A stretch of 64,000 nt of DNA from Megamerina dolium (taxonomy: Eukaryota > Arthropoda > Insecta > Diptera > Megamerinidae). Positions 48,231-60,498 of the stretch are shown piece by piece (position 1 is the stretch's first letter; each line of letters begins with the position of its first letter). The translations under genes were made by a program, and so were the position numbers. Location: contig OY978525.1 in NCBI GenBank assembly GCA_963854835.1, positions 87,417,671-87,481,670 of the forward strand, written 5' to 3'. The notes under the pieces are model-generated. The model saw nothing but the letters and a program-made list of their open reading frames with translations. It had not been told where the DNA came from and ran no database searches.

Positions 48231-48807
48231 CAAGGTGCGACAATTATGTATTAAGACTCGAACCATATCTCAGCAACCAAGCGCGCCATCTATGTGTGAG
48301 CACATGCGTTTTGAAGCTTCAACCTTCCTCTACTAACTGTCAAAATTTCATGGCATTTGGTTGACATTTAATGTTTATTGACATTCATTTTACAAAACAC
48401 GTGTTCGTTTGATGTTGAAATTTTAACATGGAGCAAAGAGAGAAAAAAGTCACACAGTACTCATTGTTCGTCAATTTTTGGCTCGGAATCAGGTCTGTGT
48501 GTTGAATCACCCGCCGTATTCACCTGATTTGGCACCGTGCGACTTCTTTTTGTTCCCAAAACTGAAATTGAAGTTGAAAGGATGCTTTTTTGATGACATT
48601 CAGACCATACAACGGGCTTCGACGAGGGCACTGGAGGCAATCCGAAAAATGAGCTGGAACACGTGTTTGAATCACTATTAAATCGATGTAACAAGTGTAT
48701 TGAATCAAGAGGAGAATATTTCGAATAAATATACCGAAAAATTAGCAGATATCGTGTTTTAATTATGTTTTCTAGAGGCAGTCTTAATACATAATTGTGG
48801 CATCGTG
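48231..48807 (+). mobile_element. Internally deleted mariner-like element
   Basis: A 577-bp element with 28-bp inverted ends (left CAAGGTGCGACAATTATGTA, right reverse-complement CACGATGCCACAATTATGTA; 3-4 mismatches) flanked by TA at 48229-48230 and 48808-48809. It retains an ATG-led stub (MEQREKKVT at about 48429) joined to the C-terminus LNHPPYSPDLAPCDFFLFPK (about 48505-48564). That C-terminus includes the third catalytic Asp, but the first two catalytic Asp motifs are gone. It is a deletion derivative that could only be moved in trans. Confidence 0.85.
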
Positions 48808-48809
48808 TA

Positions 48810-49994
48810 TGTGTGTATATAGAAAACAAGACTTCCATTAAATCAAATTTAATTTTGTTACTCCAACAGCATAACTAACAATTTACCTCAAGGCATTTAC
48901 TATGGAGAGACAAGTGCACAATTGCAAGCAAACTTACACACACACACACACACACACTCTCACGCATACATATAAGGGTACTTATTGAACATTAGAGGGA
49001 AAAAATAGTAGGTATAAACAAGCCTCATGTTTATGCATTATTTTTAGCCAACTTGCCTAGAAAACGGCCTTAAGGAAAATATTCAATGCAATATTGTGCA
49101 TGCATTGTACTCTGGAGTACTGGTTACCTATTATACGTATATATAGTACCCACATAAGTATATTTATGAAATCTTTATCCAAACAGCAGTGCTATTATAT
49201 ATATGATACATCAAAATATTCAATAGGGCGAAACTATGATAGTTTCAGCGATTATTTAAAGACATGTATTGGATATATTGTAATCGATTACATTCAAATA
49301 ATGGGTAGTCGGTTGAATACATCGTCTTTTTTTTTTTCTCAATTTATCTATTTATTTCTACATACTGGTATATGCTATTAATTTATATTTAAACGATACT
49401 AAAAGTGGTTTTATTCTAAAAATAACACCATGCATTAGTTCAGTTACAGCTTTGGTTTACATATTGTACATACATATGTACGCAGTTTAATTGGATATTT
49501 GGTAAAATAGCAGCAACGATGGGTGACAGCCATACGACAAGATTAAGTTTAGTTTAAAGCGACATGAGCAGCAGATTGAAAAAGCGACTAATCAAACAAC
49601 TATCATTATATATGCACATGGTGTACTTGCCATGTTTAACGGCTGTTACAATTTAAGTGTTGTTGTTGTTGACGTTGTTGCAAACATGTTGTCTATAAAT
49701 ATGTTGTTGCGGTACGAAAATAGGTATATAGATTAATGCAATAAATATATAGCAAGAGTAACATGAGTAATTTGTAAAAGAAATTTCTTTAATTTGATTT
49801 TAAAATTAATAATCATTTTTAATAATCAATTATCAATTATGTACGAGCATTAATCGTCTGCTCTGATGTTCAGAAACTCATTGAGAACATTTTATAGAGA
49901 CAAGTATAAATTATGTGGCATTTGGACGTGTGATTCCTTCTTAACTCTTGAATTCATTCATTCTCAACTCACGACAATATCTTTTCATATAACG

Positions 49995-50027
<33 letters not shown>

Positions 50028-53000
50028 GGGACAAGTGTAAAATAAACCTTGTCAACAATATGAACGAGGAAAAAAGAACTACGAAAAATATGCGATTCAT
50101 TAAAGAACAAGCAGCACTCCTTTTTATATTGTGTCATACATTAATAATATGCGGTGTATTAATTTTATATAGGTAATTAGAATGCATTAAAAATCACGAA
50201 AAAATGAAAATTGGCATAAAAGATTATTTGCAAAGTACATACATAGTACCTACTACGTTGTACTGTTGCTAGCAAATTGATCAACTTTGTGAGGAATAAT
50301 AATCAGACTCGAAAACTGTAATATTTTATAAATATAATATGAATAGAATAAATGAATAAACTGCTTAAATATATTAGGAATATAATGCAAGTAATAGGCT
50401 CTTCATATTCAATGATATTTGAGGATTGCTAAGAACAAAACACCTTAATATGATGCTTACATACATATTTTAAAAAATCATGTAACTTCGTGTTGCGTAA
50501 ACATATTTTAGCGATAATTTAAAGTAAAATAAAATTATAATTATAGTCAAACTGAATTTGGAAAAATATCGAGCGCTATTTAAACATACATAATCTCATC
50601 TGGGATTATTATACGATGTATTTATTGGTTTATTACGTCCGAGTATAGTAATTCGTATATTCTCACTAAATGATTAGCAATGTTGCCAGCAACACAAACT
50701 GTGTAAGACATAGTTATTTCGCGTAAAGAGTCATTTTAATTCCACATTTCAACATTTTTTGTAATTTGTAACTTTTGCAATTAAAATAACCTAAAATTTT
50801 ATGTCCTTTCACAGAACTTCATTTTGCATTTGATTAAATAGCTGACTACACATGAAAACCTACTGGAAGGATTCATTCATTTAAATTTAAATTTGGTACA
50901 TATTTTCTTTTTCTAAACCGCTATCATACTCATTCCTTAAATACAATTTATTGTAATATTGATTTGCCGTAGACCGAATATAGCATTTTTCAAAACCTGT
51001 TTCACCATTATATTTCGTTCATTGAAGGCATAACTTTAACACAAAGTGTTTTCAGTGGTATTGTGACGCATACTACAAGAATTTGCAAATCGGCTGATGA
51101 TGACAGGCAACCATCATCAATAGTATTGTTCCAATTTTTTTTCTTATTATTTTCCTCCTCCATGTCTCTATCTCTTTCTCTCTAACAAATTACTTTGATT
51201 GACACCTACTGTTGAATGTATGTATATGCGCCAATGCGTCAATTCGACTAATGAACACACAACAGTTTTTTTCAACCTCACCTAATTTTTACTCGACTTG
51301 TTGTTGCTGCCTTTATATTCGACTTTTATGCCAAATATGTAACTGTATTTTTTGCAAGCATGTGTGTAGTGTCCTACATTGCAAAAGTACCGATACTAGT
51401 TAAGTTTTTACATGACATTTAGATTGTAATCGTTATAACTAAGTGGCTATTTGAATTAGTAATTAACATGACAGAAGACTTCGTATTAAGATTTGTTGGT
51501 GACTTTTCGATTATTGACTAAATGAAGAATATATTGATAAAGGTGACATGTAACAAAATACGACAAAAAAATTGATTTTCAAACATTTCGCAGAGAAAGT
51601 CTAAATTGTAGGTGTGATGTATAATTTAGACATGAACTAAAATCGATTAATCAAGTGGGGGGGGGGGGGGGGGGGTTGGGAAACGAAGAACAACAACAAA
51701 ACTAAATAAATATTTATATACATATGAATTCGTAAAACTTATTAAATTATTGTTGACTCAGTCAAATATCATCTCCATTCGTACGAATGCGAATTAACAT
51801 TTATGGCAAATAAAGATGCGACCGAATACATCAATACACTGATGCTAAAGTAATTTGAATAAAATATATTAACGGATATTGAATAAAAGCCATAAGCGTA
51901 AAAAAAGAGAAACATGCGGCAGACAAGTTAGTGAGAATGGAACGGTAGTTAACCCATTTTTAACCACTGTTGGTCTAAAGCAACACCAATATAAAGAAAA
52001 AAATTTTTTTAATAAACAGTAAAAGTTATTACAAAATTAGAGCACACAGATAAAACTTGTATTTTTGACTTCAAAAGTGTTTATTTAATATTCTCAATTT
52101 GATCTATTTTATTGTATCAGCCGCTTAGTAAACAAGCACACATTTTCGAAACTTTGTTTTCTTTATATAAAAATCATTTCTATTTCCACCCCTTTTCAAT
52201 GTGGTTGGTCAAATCGTATGAATATTTTGCTGTCTTTCAAGTCCCTCATAAATAATTGCTAGAGACGTTGTTTGCAATATGCTAAAAATTACAAATGCAA
52301 TATTGTTTACAATGGGAACAACGTCAAAAATATTTTCAAAATTGACACTTTAAAAAAATCGGGTTAAAGCGAAAAGATGCTATCATAATCCATACAACTT
52401 GAATGTATTGTGTGTATCTTTTTAATAATTCAGGGTCAAATTGGCGCCAAATATTTGTATTTCATTGCTATAAAACTTCATTAAATTTGATGTAATTAAA
52501 AGAAAAAGAAACCGTTTGAAATGGCAAAAATCAAAAATAAGCAAAAAATTTATGAATATTTAAAGAAGAATAAATTACAATAAAACATATCATTGTATCA
52601 GGTATTTCTTATTAAATTGAAGGAAAAATTATACAGTTTGCTTTTATTGCAAATTAAAAAGGCGAATAATAATATGCAATTAGATTATATACAGATATAT
52701 GTATATCAATCTTCAATAATGGTGCATATTTATAAACATATATACATACATACTCGTTGTATGTATATACTCGTATATCGCTATGGATAAGTCAAATAAA
52801 ACTTTCTCTATAATTATTGTCATTTGACTATTACAACTTTATAATTTTCATAACAGAGAAGCGAACAATACAAAAACCGCACAAATTTATAGTATTATAT
52901 TGTAAATGGCAACTGTCATCATCTGAAGTCATGTCATGTCAATTTAATTATACTATGCACACAAGTTAACTCTTACTCGGAATAGCAGCAATATTGTTAC

Positions 53001-53571
53001 AATAAATTTGATACATACACGTATATAAAAGTCTATGTATATGTATACACGAACACAACGACAATTTTCGTTTTCAAATTTAATTAATTATATTGATGAT
53101 AGTGTCGCTAGCATTGATTACTACCAATATCGTTGCTCTGTCAGACATGCTTTATATGCATTCAAACAAATGTATGTACTTCATACAGGTACATATGTTG
53201 TAAAAATGCTTGTTTTCTCAATCAAGTTAAAAATGATCATTCGCTTTAATTGAGTTTCTATATCTACTCGTGTAAACGCAATTTAATTACAATTTATTTT
53301 TAGCAACAAGCAATCTATTTACAGTACGCATAAAAGTGCATTGCACTTCTCTGTTTTTTTTCTCTTTCGCACTTATGTACATTTTATACAAAATAATATA
53401 ATAGTGATTAATTTAGAAAAAAAATCCAAAAAAAATACGATTTGGATACAATCGTATGTGCAACACATACAATTAAAATTGAGAAGTACTTAAAAATAAA
53501 TGCGTTAATTTTTTAACTTTTCCCTTTTATTTCAAATCTGACGTGACGTATACGTAACAATGTTTAATATA
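48810..53571. other. Long AT-rich region, no gene recognised
   Basis: It holds a CA run (about 48938-48957), a GT run (about 49997-50025), a 19-base G run (51657-51675) and many poly-A/T tracts. No exon is supported. Confidence 0.4.
51657..51675. repeat. Uninterrupted run of 19 guanines
   Basis: A pure G tract followed by TTGGG, unusual in such AT-rich DNA. It can form a G-quadruplex, or could be a sequencing-length artefact. Confidence 0.85.
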
Positions 53572-53573
53572 TA

Positions 53574-54846
53574 AAGGGTTATCCATTTTGCGGTTTCAAA
53601 AGTAAATGTAAATAAAACACATATAAAATATTTTTTATCATGATATTTCTTTTTTATTATAAAGTTTGAACGTTGACATTATGTGTGAAATACTACATCA
53701 TTTAAATGACCACCACGCGAATTGTTGCAAGCATCGATTCTTTTGAGGTAATTTTCGACCACTTTTTGACACATATTGGGCGGTATCTCAGCCATAACGT
53801 GACGAATGTTGGTTTTTAGGTGCTCAAGAGTTAAAGGTTTATCTGCATAAACACGGTCTTTCGCGTAGCCCCACAAAAAAATGGCCACTTGATATCGCCA
53901 CGACGAGAAATTACGCGGCCAGAAAATTTCTCTTGCAATAAAGCCATATTCGCTCGAGTTGTGTGGCATGTGGCACCGTCTTGTTGAAACCACATATTCT
54001 CTAAGTCGTATTCTTCAATAGCAGGCAAACAAAAGTCGGTTATCATATGACCATAACGCTCCGAATTGACGGTGACAGTCGTTCAATCGTCGTTTTCGAA
54101 GAAGTAAGGTCCAATCACACCTCCGGACCAAAGAGCGCACCAAGCAGTGACTTTTTGTGGATGTAGTGGCCTCTCTTCAATGACTTGAGGATTCTCAGAA
54201 CCCCAAATACGACAATTTTGTTTGTTAACATACCCACCGAGTGAGAAATGTGCTTCGTCGCTGAAGAAAATTTTGTTCGAAAAATCGACGTCCACCGCCT
54301 GTTGTTTAAGCACCCATTCGACGTATCTACGACGTTGTGAATGGTCAGCTGGCTTCAGTTGCTGTGTGAGCTGGATTTTATATGGATGTAGGTGTAGATC
54401 CAAATGCAAAATACGCCATAATGTGCCGTAAGACAGTCCTAATTCCTGAGAACGACGAGGAATCGACACATTCGGACTTCAGCAACACTTTCACTTACAG
54501 CAACGATATTTTCGGTGGTACGAGCGAAACGATGATGCACAGGCCTTACAATATCTGTAACCGATCCAGTCTCTTCATATTTCTTCACAATTTTGCCAAT
54601 TGCTTGCGTAGTTGGACGATTATGTAAACCATAATCTCCTCTTAAAGCACGATATGTGGCTGTGGCAGAATCACCATTTTTGTAGTAGGTTTTTACAATT
54701 TTAATGCGTTGTGCGATAGTTAAGCGATACATTTTCGCAAATGTCAGACTTTGAACTGAAAAAGAAAGAAATTGTTTTAACAACTCAGTTTTACAGATGT
54801 CGAATTCTAGCCCTATACTTTTGAAACCGCGAAATGGATAACCCTT
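53574..54846 (-). mobile_element. DD41D (rosa-like) mariner element with both ends
   Basis: Inverted repeats of about 32 bp: left AAGGGTTATCCATTTTGCGG, right with CCGCGAAATGGATAACCCTT, flanked by TA at 53572-53573 and 54847-54848. The transposase gene runs on the minus strand. Rosa-type elements were first known from the tephritid Ceratitis rosa. Confidence 0.88.
53679..54733 (-). pseudogene. DD41D mariner transposase, frameshifted, third catalytic Asp deleted
   Basis: From the start at 54733 it reads MYRLTIAQRIKIVKTYYKNG (N-terminal HTH). After a frameshift near 54470 it continues SIPRRSQELGLSYGTLWRIL and FFSDEAHFSLGGYVNKQN (first catalytic Asp), then GVIGPYFFENDD. After a further shift at about 54080 it gives MWFQQDGATCHTTRANMALL (second Asp) and VISRRGDIKWP. 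Relatives continue with about ten residues ending in LD before FFLWGY; here that block is deleted and the frame changes. The rest, FLWGYAKDRVYADKP to GGHLNDVVFHT, follows in another frame. The third catalytic Asp is therefore gone. Confidence 0.88.
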
Positions 54847-54848
54847 TA

Positions 54849-56786
54849 TAATGATCGTATTACTTAAAATTCAATGACATCAATAACATTAACTATATTA
54901 TAATAAAATTATAAACACATACACACACACAAGAAAACGTTATTCTTAATTGAAAATCAGTAATGATTTTCATTTGTTAACTAACCTCAAGTTTGAAGGT
55001 TTTTTCATATTTCACAATTGGAAAACGGTTGCGAAATTCTACATACTCTCTTCCACTGAAAGCCAAGATCAAAATAAAATTTATGTTAGAACATGCCATT
55101 TCTTTAACAGCTCATGTTAACTTGTTTTGGGGTCGAATACATCAAACAATTTAAATTTCTGTTCTATTTTTCAAGATACAATCCCATATTGCATTCTTCA
55201 GACAATATATTTGGTCAAAAAGAGATACATTGAAGAAGAACCTCCCGAAAACTCGAAGGATTCACAAGCAATTGAAAATTTCATTAAATTATTCCTTGAA
55301 TGAGATTTAATAAATTATATGTTTTTGATATTTTTCATAATGCTTATAATAATTACAGTTACTGGTTATACACACAAAGTAATTTTTATATTTATTGGAA
55401 ATGTATACTTATCCTTCTCATCGCAACGTCATATAAAAGTATAAGAAGTAGTTACTTACCTAAAAAGAGAAAGAGAAAATATATCAACAATTAAATAACA
55501 CAATAGTTTAGTAGAAATAAAAAAATGTTAATTACTGGAAACATTTTTAATTCATCATCAAAATTCAATTTCTATAACAAATAATTGAGAGAATGTCAAC
55601 GAAAAATTTTTTTTCCCTCAATCACACACCCATCACATCGTCGTCGTTTTATGTAAAAATAAAAAACAATGATCTCATGTTTAAATAATTACTCAAAAAT
55701 TAATACAATTAGAAGACTAGTACTAGTTATAGTAATTAAACTCGAATCACGGCAATAATTGTCTATAAGAATATTAGGTGAATTATTCTATTTATTGCTA
55801 ATATCATAATACAAGCTCAATCACGTGAATTTAACTACCAGTTCTCATTCGCTTTCTAGTTCACCGCATTTATAGCATTGTGATGGGTTCAAAAACAAAC
55901 AAAAAAAAAAAAACATTATTGTAATTTGGCAAAAATATGAAATTGTACAAATTTCATCAAAAAGTCTACGAAAATATACTACATACAATATACATACTGA
56001 TACTTTCTACAAATACATACATACAACTAGTTTAATGCAATGTAACAACAAAAATACAAGTAATACCGAATACGTGGGAAAGAAAAACCGAAAATTGTTG
56101 TCAATTGCGTACACAATTGTGTGTCGCACGCACTGTGCAAATGATAAATGCAATAACATCATATTTGCGTAATAAATAAACATAAAAAAGAAATTAACCG
56201 TAACAAAGTAGCAGCAACAATACATTCACATATACATATCTACTGCAATTGACATGTGTGGCACAAATATTATACATACTAATGTAGTATGATATGATAT
56301 TCGTACTCAATTTCTCATTTCTTTGTAAAACGTCACGTTAATTGATGATAGTGCGCTAATACTATATACCAAGCACAAAAACAACATATTGTGTTTCATG
56401 TAACTAGCAACAATGTTGACAGCTATAAACAAAAACAATATCAATAATAGTTTTGCCAATTCCATTTAAAAAAAAAAATGCGGAAAAGAGAACAAGCAAT
56501 GCAACACTATGGGATCAAATATTCGTTTTGAGGTGAATAGAGAAAACGAAAACTATGAAATTAGCAACTGATATATATTCGGAAATTATTTATATTATAA
56601 TTATTATCTTATTTGGTGATACGAGATAGCAAGAAGAAGGTAATTGTTGATATGCATTCGCAGAATTTTACAAAAATGCATTTTACAGATGGATGCTTTC
56701 ATTATGAGTAGTAATTTTCCATTTTTGTATCTACAATTAATTGCAAATACTGTTGATACATTATCACTATCACTCAATATATATTA
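54849..56786. other. AT-rich region with one exon-like block
   Basis: Apart from the block at 54986-55055, no gene or repeat is supported. Confidence 0.4.
54986..55055 (-). other. Orphan 70-bp exon-like block
   Basis: A pyrimidine-rich tract ending CTTTCAG precedes it and a GTTAGT donor follows. One frame is open across it and reads GREYVEFRNRFPIVKYEKTF then KLE. I do not recognise the protein. No partner exons were identified nearby, so it may be chance or one exon of an unknown gene nested in the Src upstream region. Confidence 0.25.
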
Positions 56787-57395
56787 GGGCTGTTCAGAAT
56801 CTTGTGCATTTAAGATTGCAAATTCGTGCAATTGTAAATATTTATCATCAATTGTGAAAGACTTTTTTGTTTACTTTGCATTACTTGTTGCAAGCCAAGC
56901 TATTCACAGCTGATTGGTAAAATAGCAAATTATTTTGATGTTAAAATTGCGCACAAATTAGAAGAAATGCCGAAAAAAAGCTGTAAGGAGCAAATAGTCG
57001 ACTCTTTAATTGACGAAGCTGCTGATGAAATTATGTGCAACGAAGGTATGAAATATTCTCTTCATAATTTCAGTAAATAACCATTTTTCATTAAATTAGA
57101 ATTTGATGAGGATGCATTTTTTATTTATTTATTATTCTTTATTCTTTCATTCTTCATTTATTCTTTTTTTGATTTGTTCGCCTTCCATTTTCAGTTTTTT
57201 TTTATTTTGTTGCTGATCAGATGTTAGTTTGCAATTCAGTGTTGCATACATAACCTACGGGTTTTTGGTGTTGCGTCGTTGCAAGAGTGTAGTAAATGCA
57301 CGACTGTATATTTTGTTAGTGTAAAGCAAAAATTTACTACACCATTTTGCAATTGCAATGATGCAAGACCATTTGCACAAGATTCTGAACAGCCC
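56787..57395 (+). mobile_element. Harbinger/PIF-like non-autonomous element
   Basis: A 609-bp element with a perfect 22-bp inverted repeat starting GGGCTGTTCAGAATCTTGTG, flanked by TA (56785-56786, 57396-57397). GGGCTGTTC-type ends are typical of PIF/Harbinger elements, though those usually make three-base TWA duplications. Inside, 56968-57046 encodes MPKKSCKEQIVDSLIDEAAD then EIMCNEG, ending at a GTATGA donor-like site, perhaps the first exon of a lost element gene. The TGCAATTG motif recurs near both ends. Confidence 0.78.
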
Positions 57396-57726
57396 TATTA
57401 AATAAATTGATATGTCATCAATATGTACATATGGTGGCGCCATATAGTAGTATAGCTTGCATTGTTGCAAATTAATAGATATTTTTTTCACACCATTTTT
57501 TGTGACATTTGCGAAAAAAAATGTAGATTTCAGAAGAAACTAATGTTTCATGTTTCTGTTGAAAAGAAAGTATTATTAAGTCATGAATTTTGGTTGTATA
57601 AATCAGACTAGCAGCAATACAGAAGAGAAAAGCGAATACGAAGTCGGTATTTTCTTTTGCAAAATTAGAAATCGGTTGAAAAATGTGACCCATAAAGGGA
57701 TTTTTAATAAGCACTAAGTAATTTAA

Positions 57727-58619
57727 GGGGGTATTCTGGTCCAGAAAATTGAAAAAATCGATTTTTTACATATTTTCGAAGCTTAGACTTTCAAAAATAT
57801 GCTCTTAAAAGGATTTTTCAAAATTCAAATTATTTTGGGAGATACACCGGATTTTGTGACGTGTCATCTAATCCGGCCGAGCGGAGTGATCACACAATGG
57901 ACGGCAGATGTTACCGGGTGACTTGAGGATTCATTCTTTCCAGAAATTCTTTTATATCCGACTCGAGTTCTTTATATAAATATATATATACTATTAAATA
58001 AATATTATTAAATATATATTATTAAATAATATAAAATAATATAAATATTATTATCTGAGTTATTCTACTGGAATCTTTCTCAAACTTCAAACGCGTTTTT
58101 CTCAAAACTCCTTTTGTTGAGGTGGTTGACACGATATCTCAAGTTCTATCTGACCGATTCCTCTGAAATTTTGTGAGAATCTTCTTTATATATCTTTTTA
58201 TCACCTGGACCTTGGACTTTGAAAATTTTTAATTTTAAGTATTTTTAAAAAATTCGTAAAGGTCGAAAAACAGGGGTAAAAAAATTTTTTTTTTCAAGTG
58301 GACGCCATTTTGTGAATTTTTTTTTTTTTTTGGCCGAGGTCCAAGAGATAGCGACATCTTTACTGATTGAGAATTTTTTTTATTTGTTTGATTTAGATCA
58401 CTAAAAGGGTTGGAATCATGTCAACCAGGGAGCACCGTTTGACTGGCAACCCCCACTTCACCGGCCTGTCATTGAATGAATTTTTGACTTTTTTTTTTAT
58501 ATACTTTAAAAATCAATAAATATTATATAAAAAAATGGATAGTAAAAATGTTTTTAATTTTGTTTTTATCCTAGTTTGAAAAATACCCAAAAAGTAGGGC
58601 TCTAGACCAGAATACCCCC
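57727..58619. mobile_element. TTAA-flanked element 3
   Basis: An 893-bp non-coding element with TTAA at 57723-57726 and 58620-58623. Ends are GGGGGTATTCTGGTCCAGA and TCTAGACCAGAATACCCCC, one mismatch in 19. Internal blocks such as caaacgcgtttttctcaaaa, ggttgacacgat and cgccattttgtgaa parallel element 2 at 40330-42613. Confidence 0.85.
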
Positions 58620-58874
58620 TTAAGAAGTTCATAGTCACTGTAGGACTTTGTTGTTGTAATGCTTTCGTTACAAGTTTTAATACACTGGCGTTGTTATAGT
58701 TCTTGATAAAAACATATATTTTTCAGCAAAATTACATAATAATATTTGCAGAGAAAAAAAAAAGATATTGGCAATGGTCATTAGCCCACACTCAGTAATA
58801 AAGGGGTTTCCATTAATGACATAACAATTTCGTATCTTTATATTAACGTACCCTTAAACTTTTTTAATCAACTG

Positions 58875-59405
58875 TCAATGTCAAAAAGTTAGTTAATGAA
58901 GCTCATTTCTGGCTCAATGGCTTTGTCAATAAGCAAAATATGCGTTATTGGTCAGCAACAAACCCACAAGTGCTTCTTGAGACACCGTTGCACCCGCAAA
59001 AAGTTACTGTTTGGTGCGGTTTTCATGCCGGAGGTGTGATTGGGCCGTATTTTTTGGATGAACTTGACATCAGCGATATGTGGTTTCAACAAGACGGTGC
59101 CACTAGCCACACAGCACACGTCACAATCGATTTATTGCAAGGCAAATTCGGTGAACGTGTTATCTCGACGGTCGAATGGCCGCCTCATTCATACGATCTA
59201 ACACCATTGGATTTCTTCTATGGGGCTTCTGGTCTATGCCAACAAGCCAGCAACTTTAGACGAGCTCAAAGACAACATCCAACGCGAAATTGCCAACGTT
59301 CCGGTCGAAATGTGTGCTAGAGTGGTGGAAAATTGGGTCCAAAGAATCGACCGCTGTAAATGGGCTCGTGGTGGTCATATGACCGAAATCGAATTTCATT
59401 CATAA
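58875..59405 (+). pseudogene. DD41D mariner transposase fragment
   Basis: It begins in NEAHFWLNGFVNKQNMRYWS (first Asp replaced by Asn in the usual SDEAHF), then TPLHPQKVTVWCGFHAGGVI, an internal deletion after GPYFLDE, and DMWFQQDGATSHTAHVTIDL with the second Asp. WPPHSYDLTPLDFFYGA holds the third Asp, with about three residues missing between the two, and a frameshift follows. The end in the next frame is VYANKPATLDELKDNI to RGGHMTEIEFHS, with TAA at 59403-59405. The N-terminal half and terminal repeats are absent. Confidence 0.85.
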
Positions 59406-59796
59406 AATGTAATGCTTGCAATATATCCACAATAAATTTGAACTAAATATCTCAAATATTTCTGTGTTTTATTAATAGATAAAATTGTTATGTCCCTAGT
59501 GAAAAACCCTTTATTAACAGCAGCAATTGTGCTTTTAATCCGATTAATGATTATTTTGAAATCAATTAATCTTGTGAATTGCTTTATATACATATGAATA
59601 TGTAAAATGTTGTTAATGTTAAGAATTAAGAGGAAAAAACCGAAACAATTCTCAGTATGGCAATATATTGAATAATACTTTTATATCACGTCAATAAGAA
59701 AAAAACCACTAATCTCTCGACAGTAAAATTATAAAGAAAATCCTAAAAAAAAAAACATACAGCAAACCTAATGATATGCCCACGTTTACCCGAGTA

Positions 59797-60052
59797 CATA
59801 TCGCTCATTTGCTGCAAGACCGGCATAAGTCAAAAAAATCGATTTTCCATAAAACGCGTTAGAAGTTTTCAACTGACTCCAACCGTACACGGAAAACACG
59901 GAAAAAATTCTCTTCTCAAGCGGAGCATATAAGAGGTATTCATATGAATTTTTCACTCAACATGAAGTATGATATAACGAACAATTCTGCAGCATTAACT
60001 CAAAAATCACGTTTTTTGATTTATGCCGGTCTTGCAGCAAATGAGCGATATG
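59797..60052. mobile_element. Hairpin-like MITE with long inverted repeats
   Basis: A 256-bp element whose ends are about 42-bp inverted repeats (left CATATCGCTCATTTGCTGCA, right TGCAGCAAATGAGCGATATG), nearly identical apart from one mismatch, flanked by TA. No coding content is visible. It is probably mobilised by a Tc1/mariner-type transposase. Confidence 0.82.
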
Positions 60053-60241
60053 TACAATATGTGTAAAAGTATATGCCAATTATAGTGCGTAATTGAAAAA
60101 TATTAAGCAATATGGGCGTGATCGAAAAATTCGAAATACGAAAAATACCTGGTAGCGGTATTCACACCGATCTTGTTATTTTGAAAATTCTTTAAAATGT
60201 TTAACAACAAGAGGAATATCTCGTATCAACTAATTTGTATT

Positions 60242-60498
60242 CTAGGACTGTGCGATTAATCGTTTAGTCGAACAGTCTGATTGATCAAAATCGAATTATT
60301 CGACTAATCAAAATATGCTTCATTTTTAGTTCTTTGCTCTGCAAAGCAACCTGTTTATTTTGTATTGGAAAATAATATAAATATGTGGAATTTTTTATTC
60401 GAATAATTTCATTCTGATTATTCGAATAATTTCTTATTTGATTTATAGAATAATTGATTAATCAAATTGCTTTACTAAGCGATTAATCGCACAACCAT
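60242..60498. mobile_element. Possible hAT-like MITE
   Basis: Ends share TGTGCGATTAATCG in inverted orientation (left at 60249, right at 60479-60492). Imperfect 8-bp flanks, tattctag and aattctaa, are compatible with a decayed hAT duplication. The interior repeats attcgaataattt. Confidence 0.5.
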
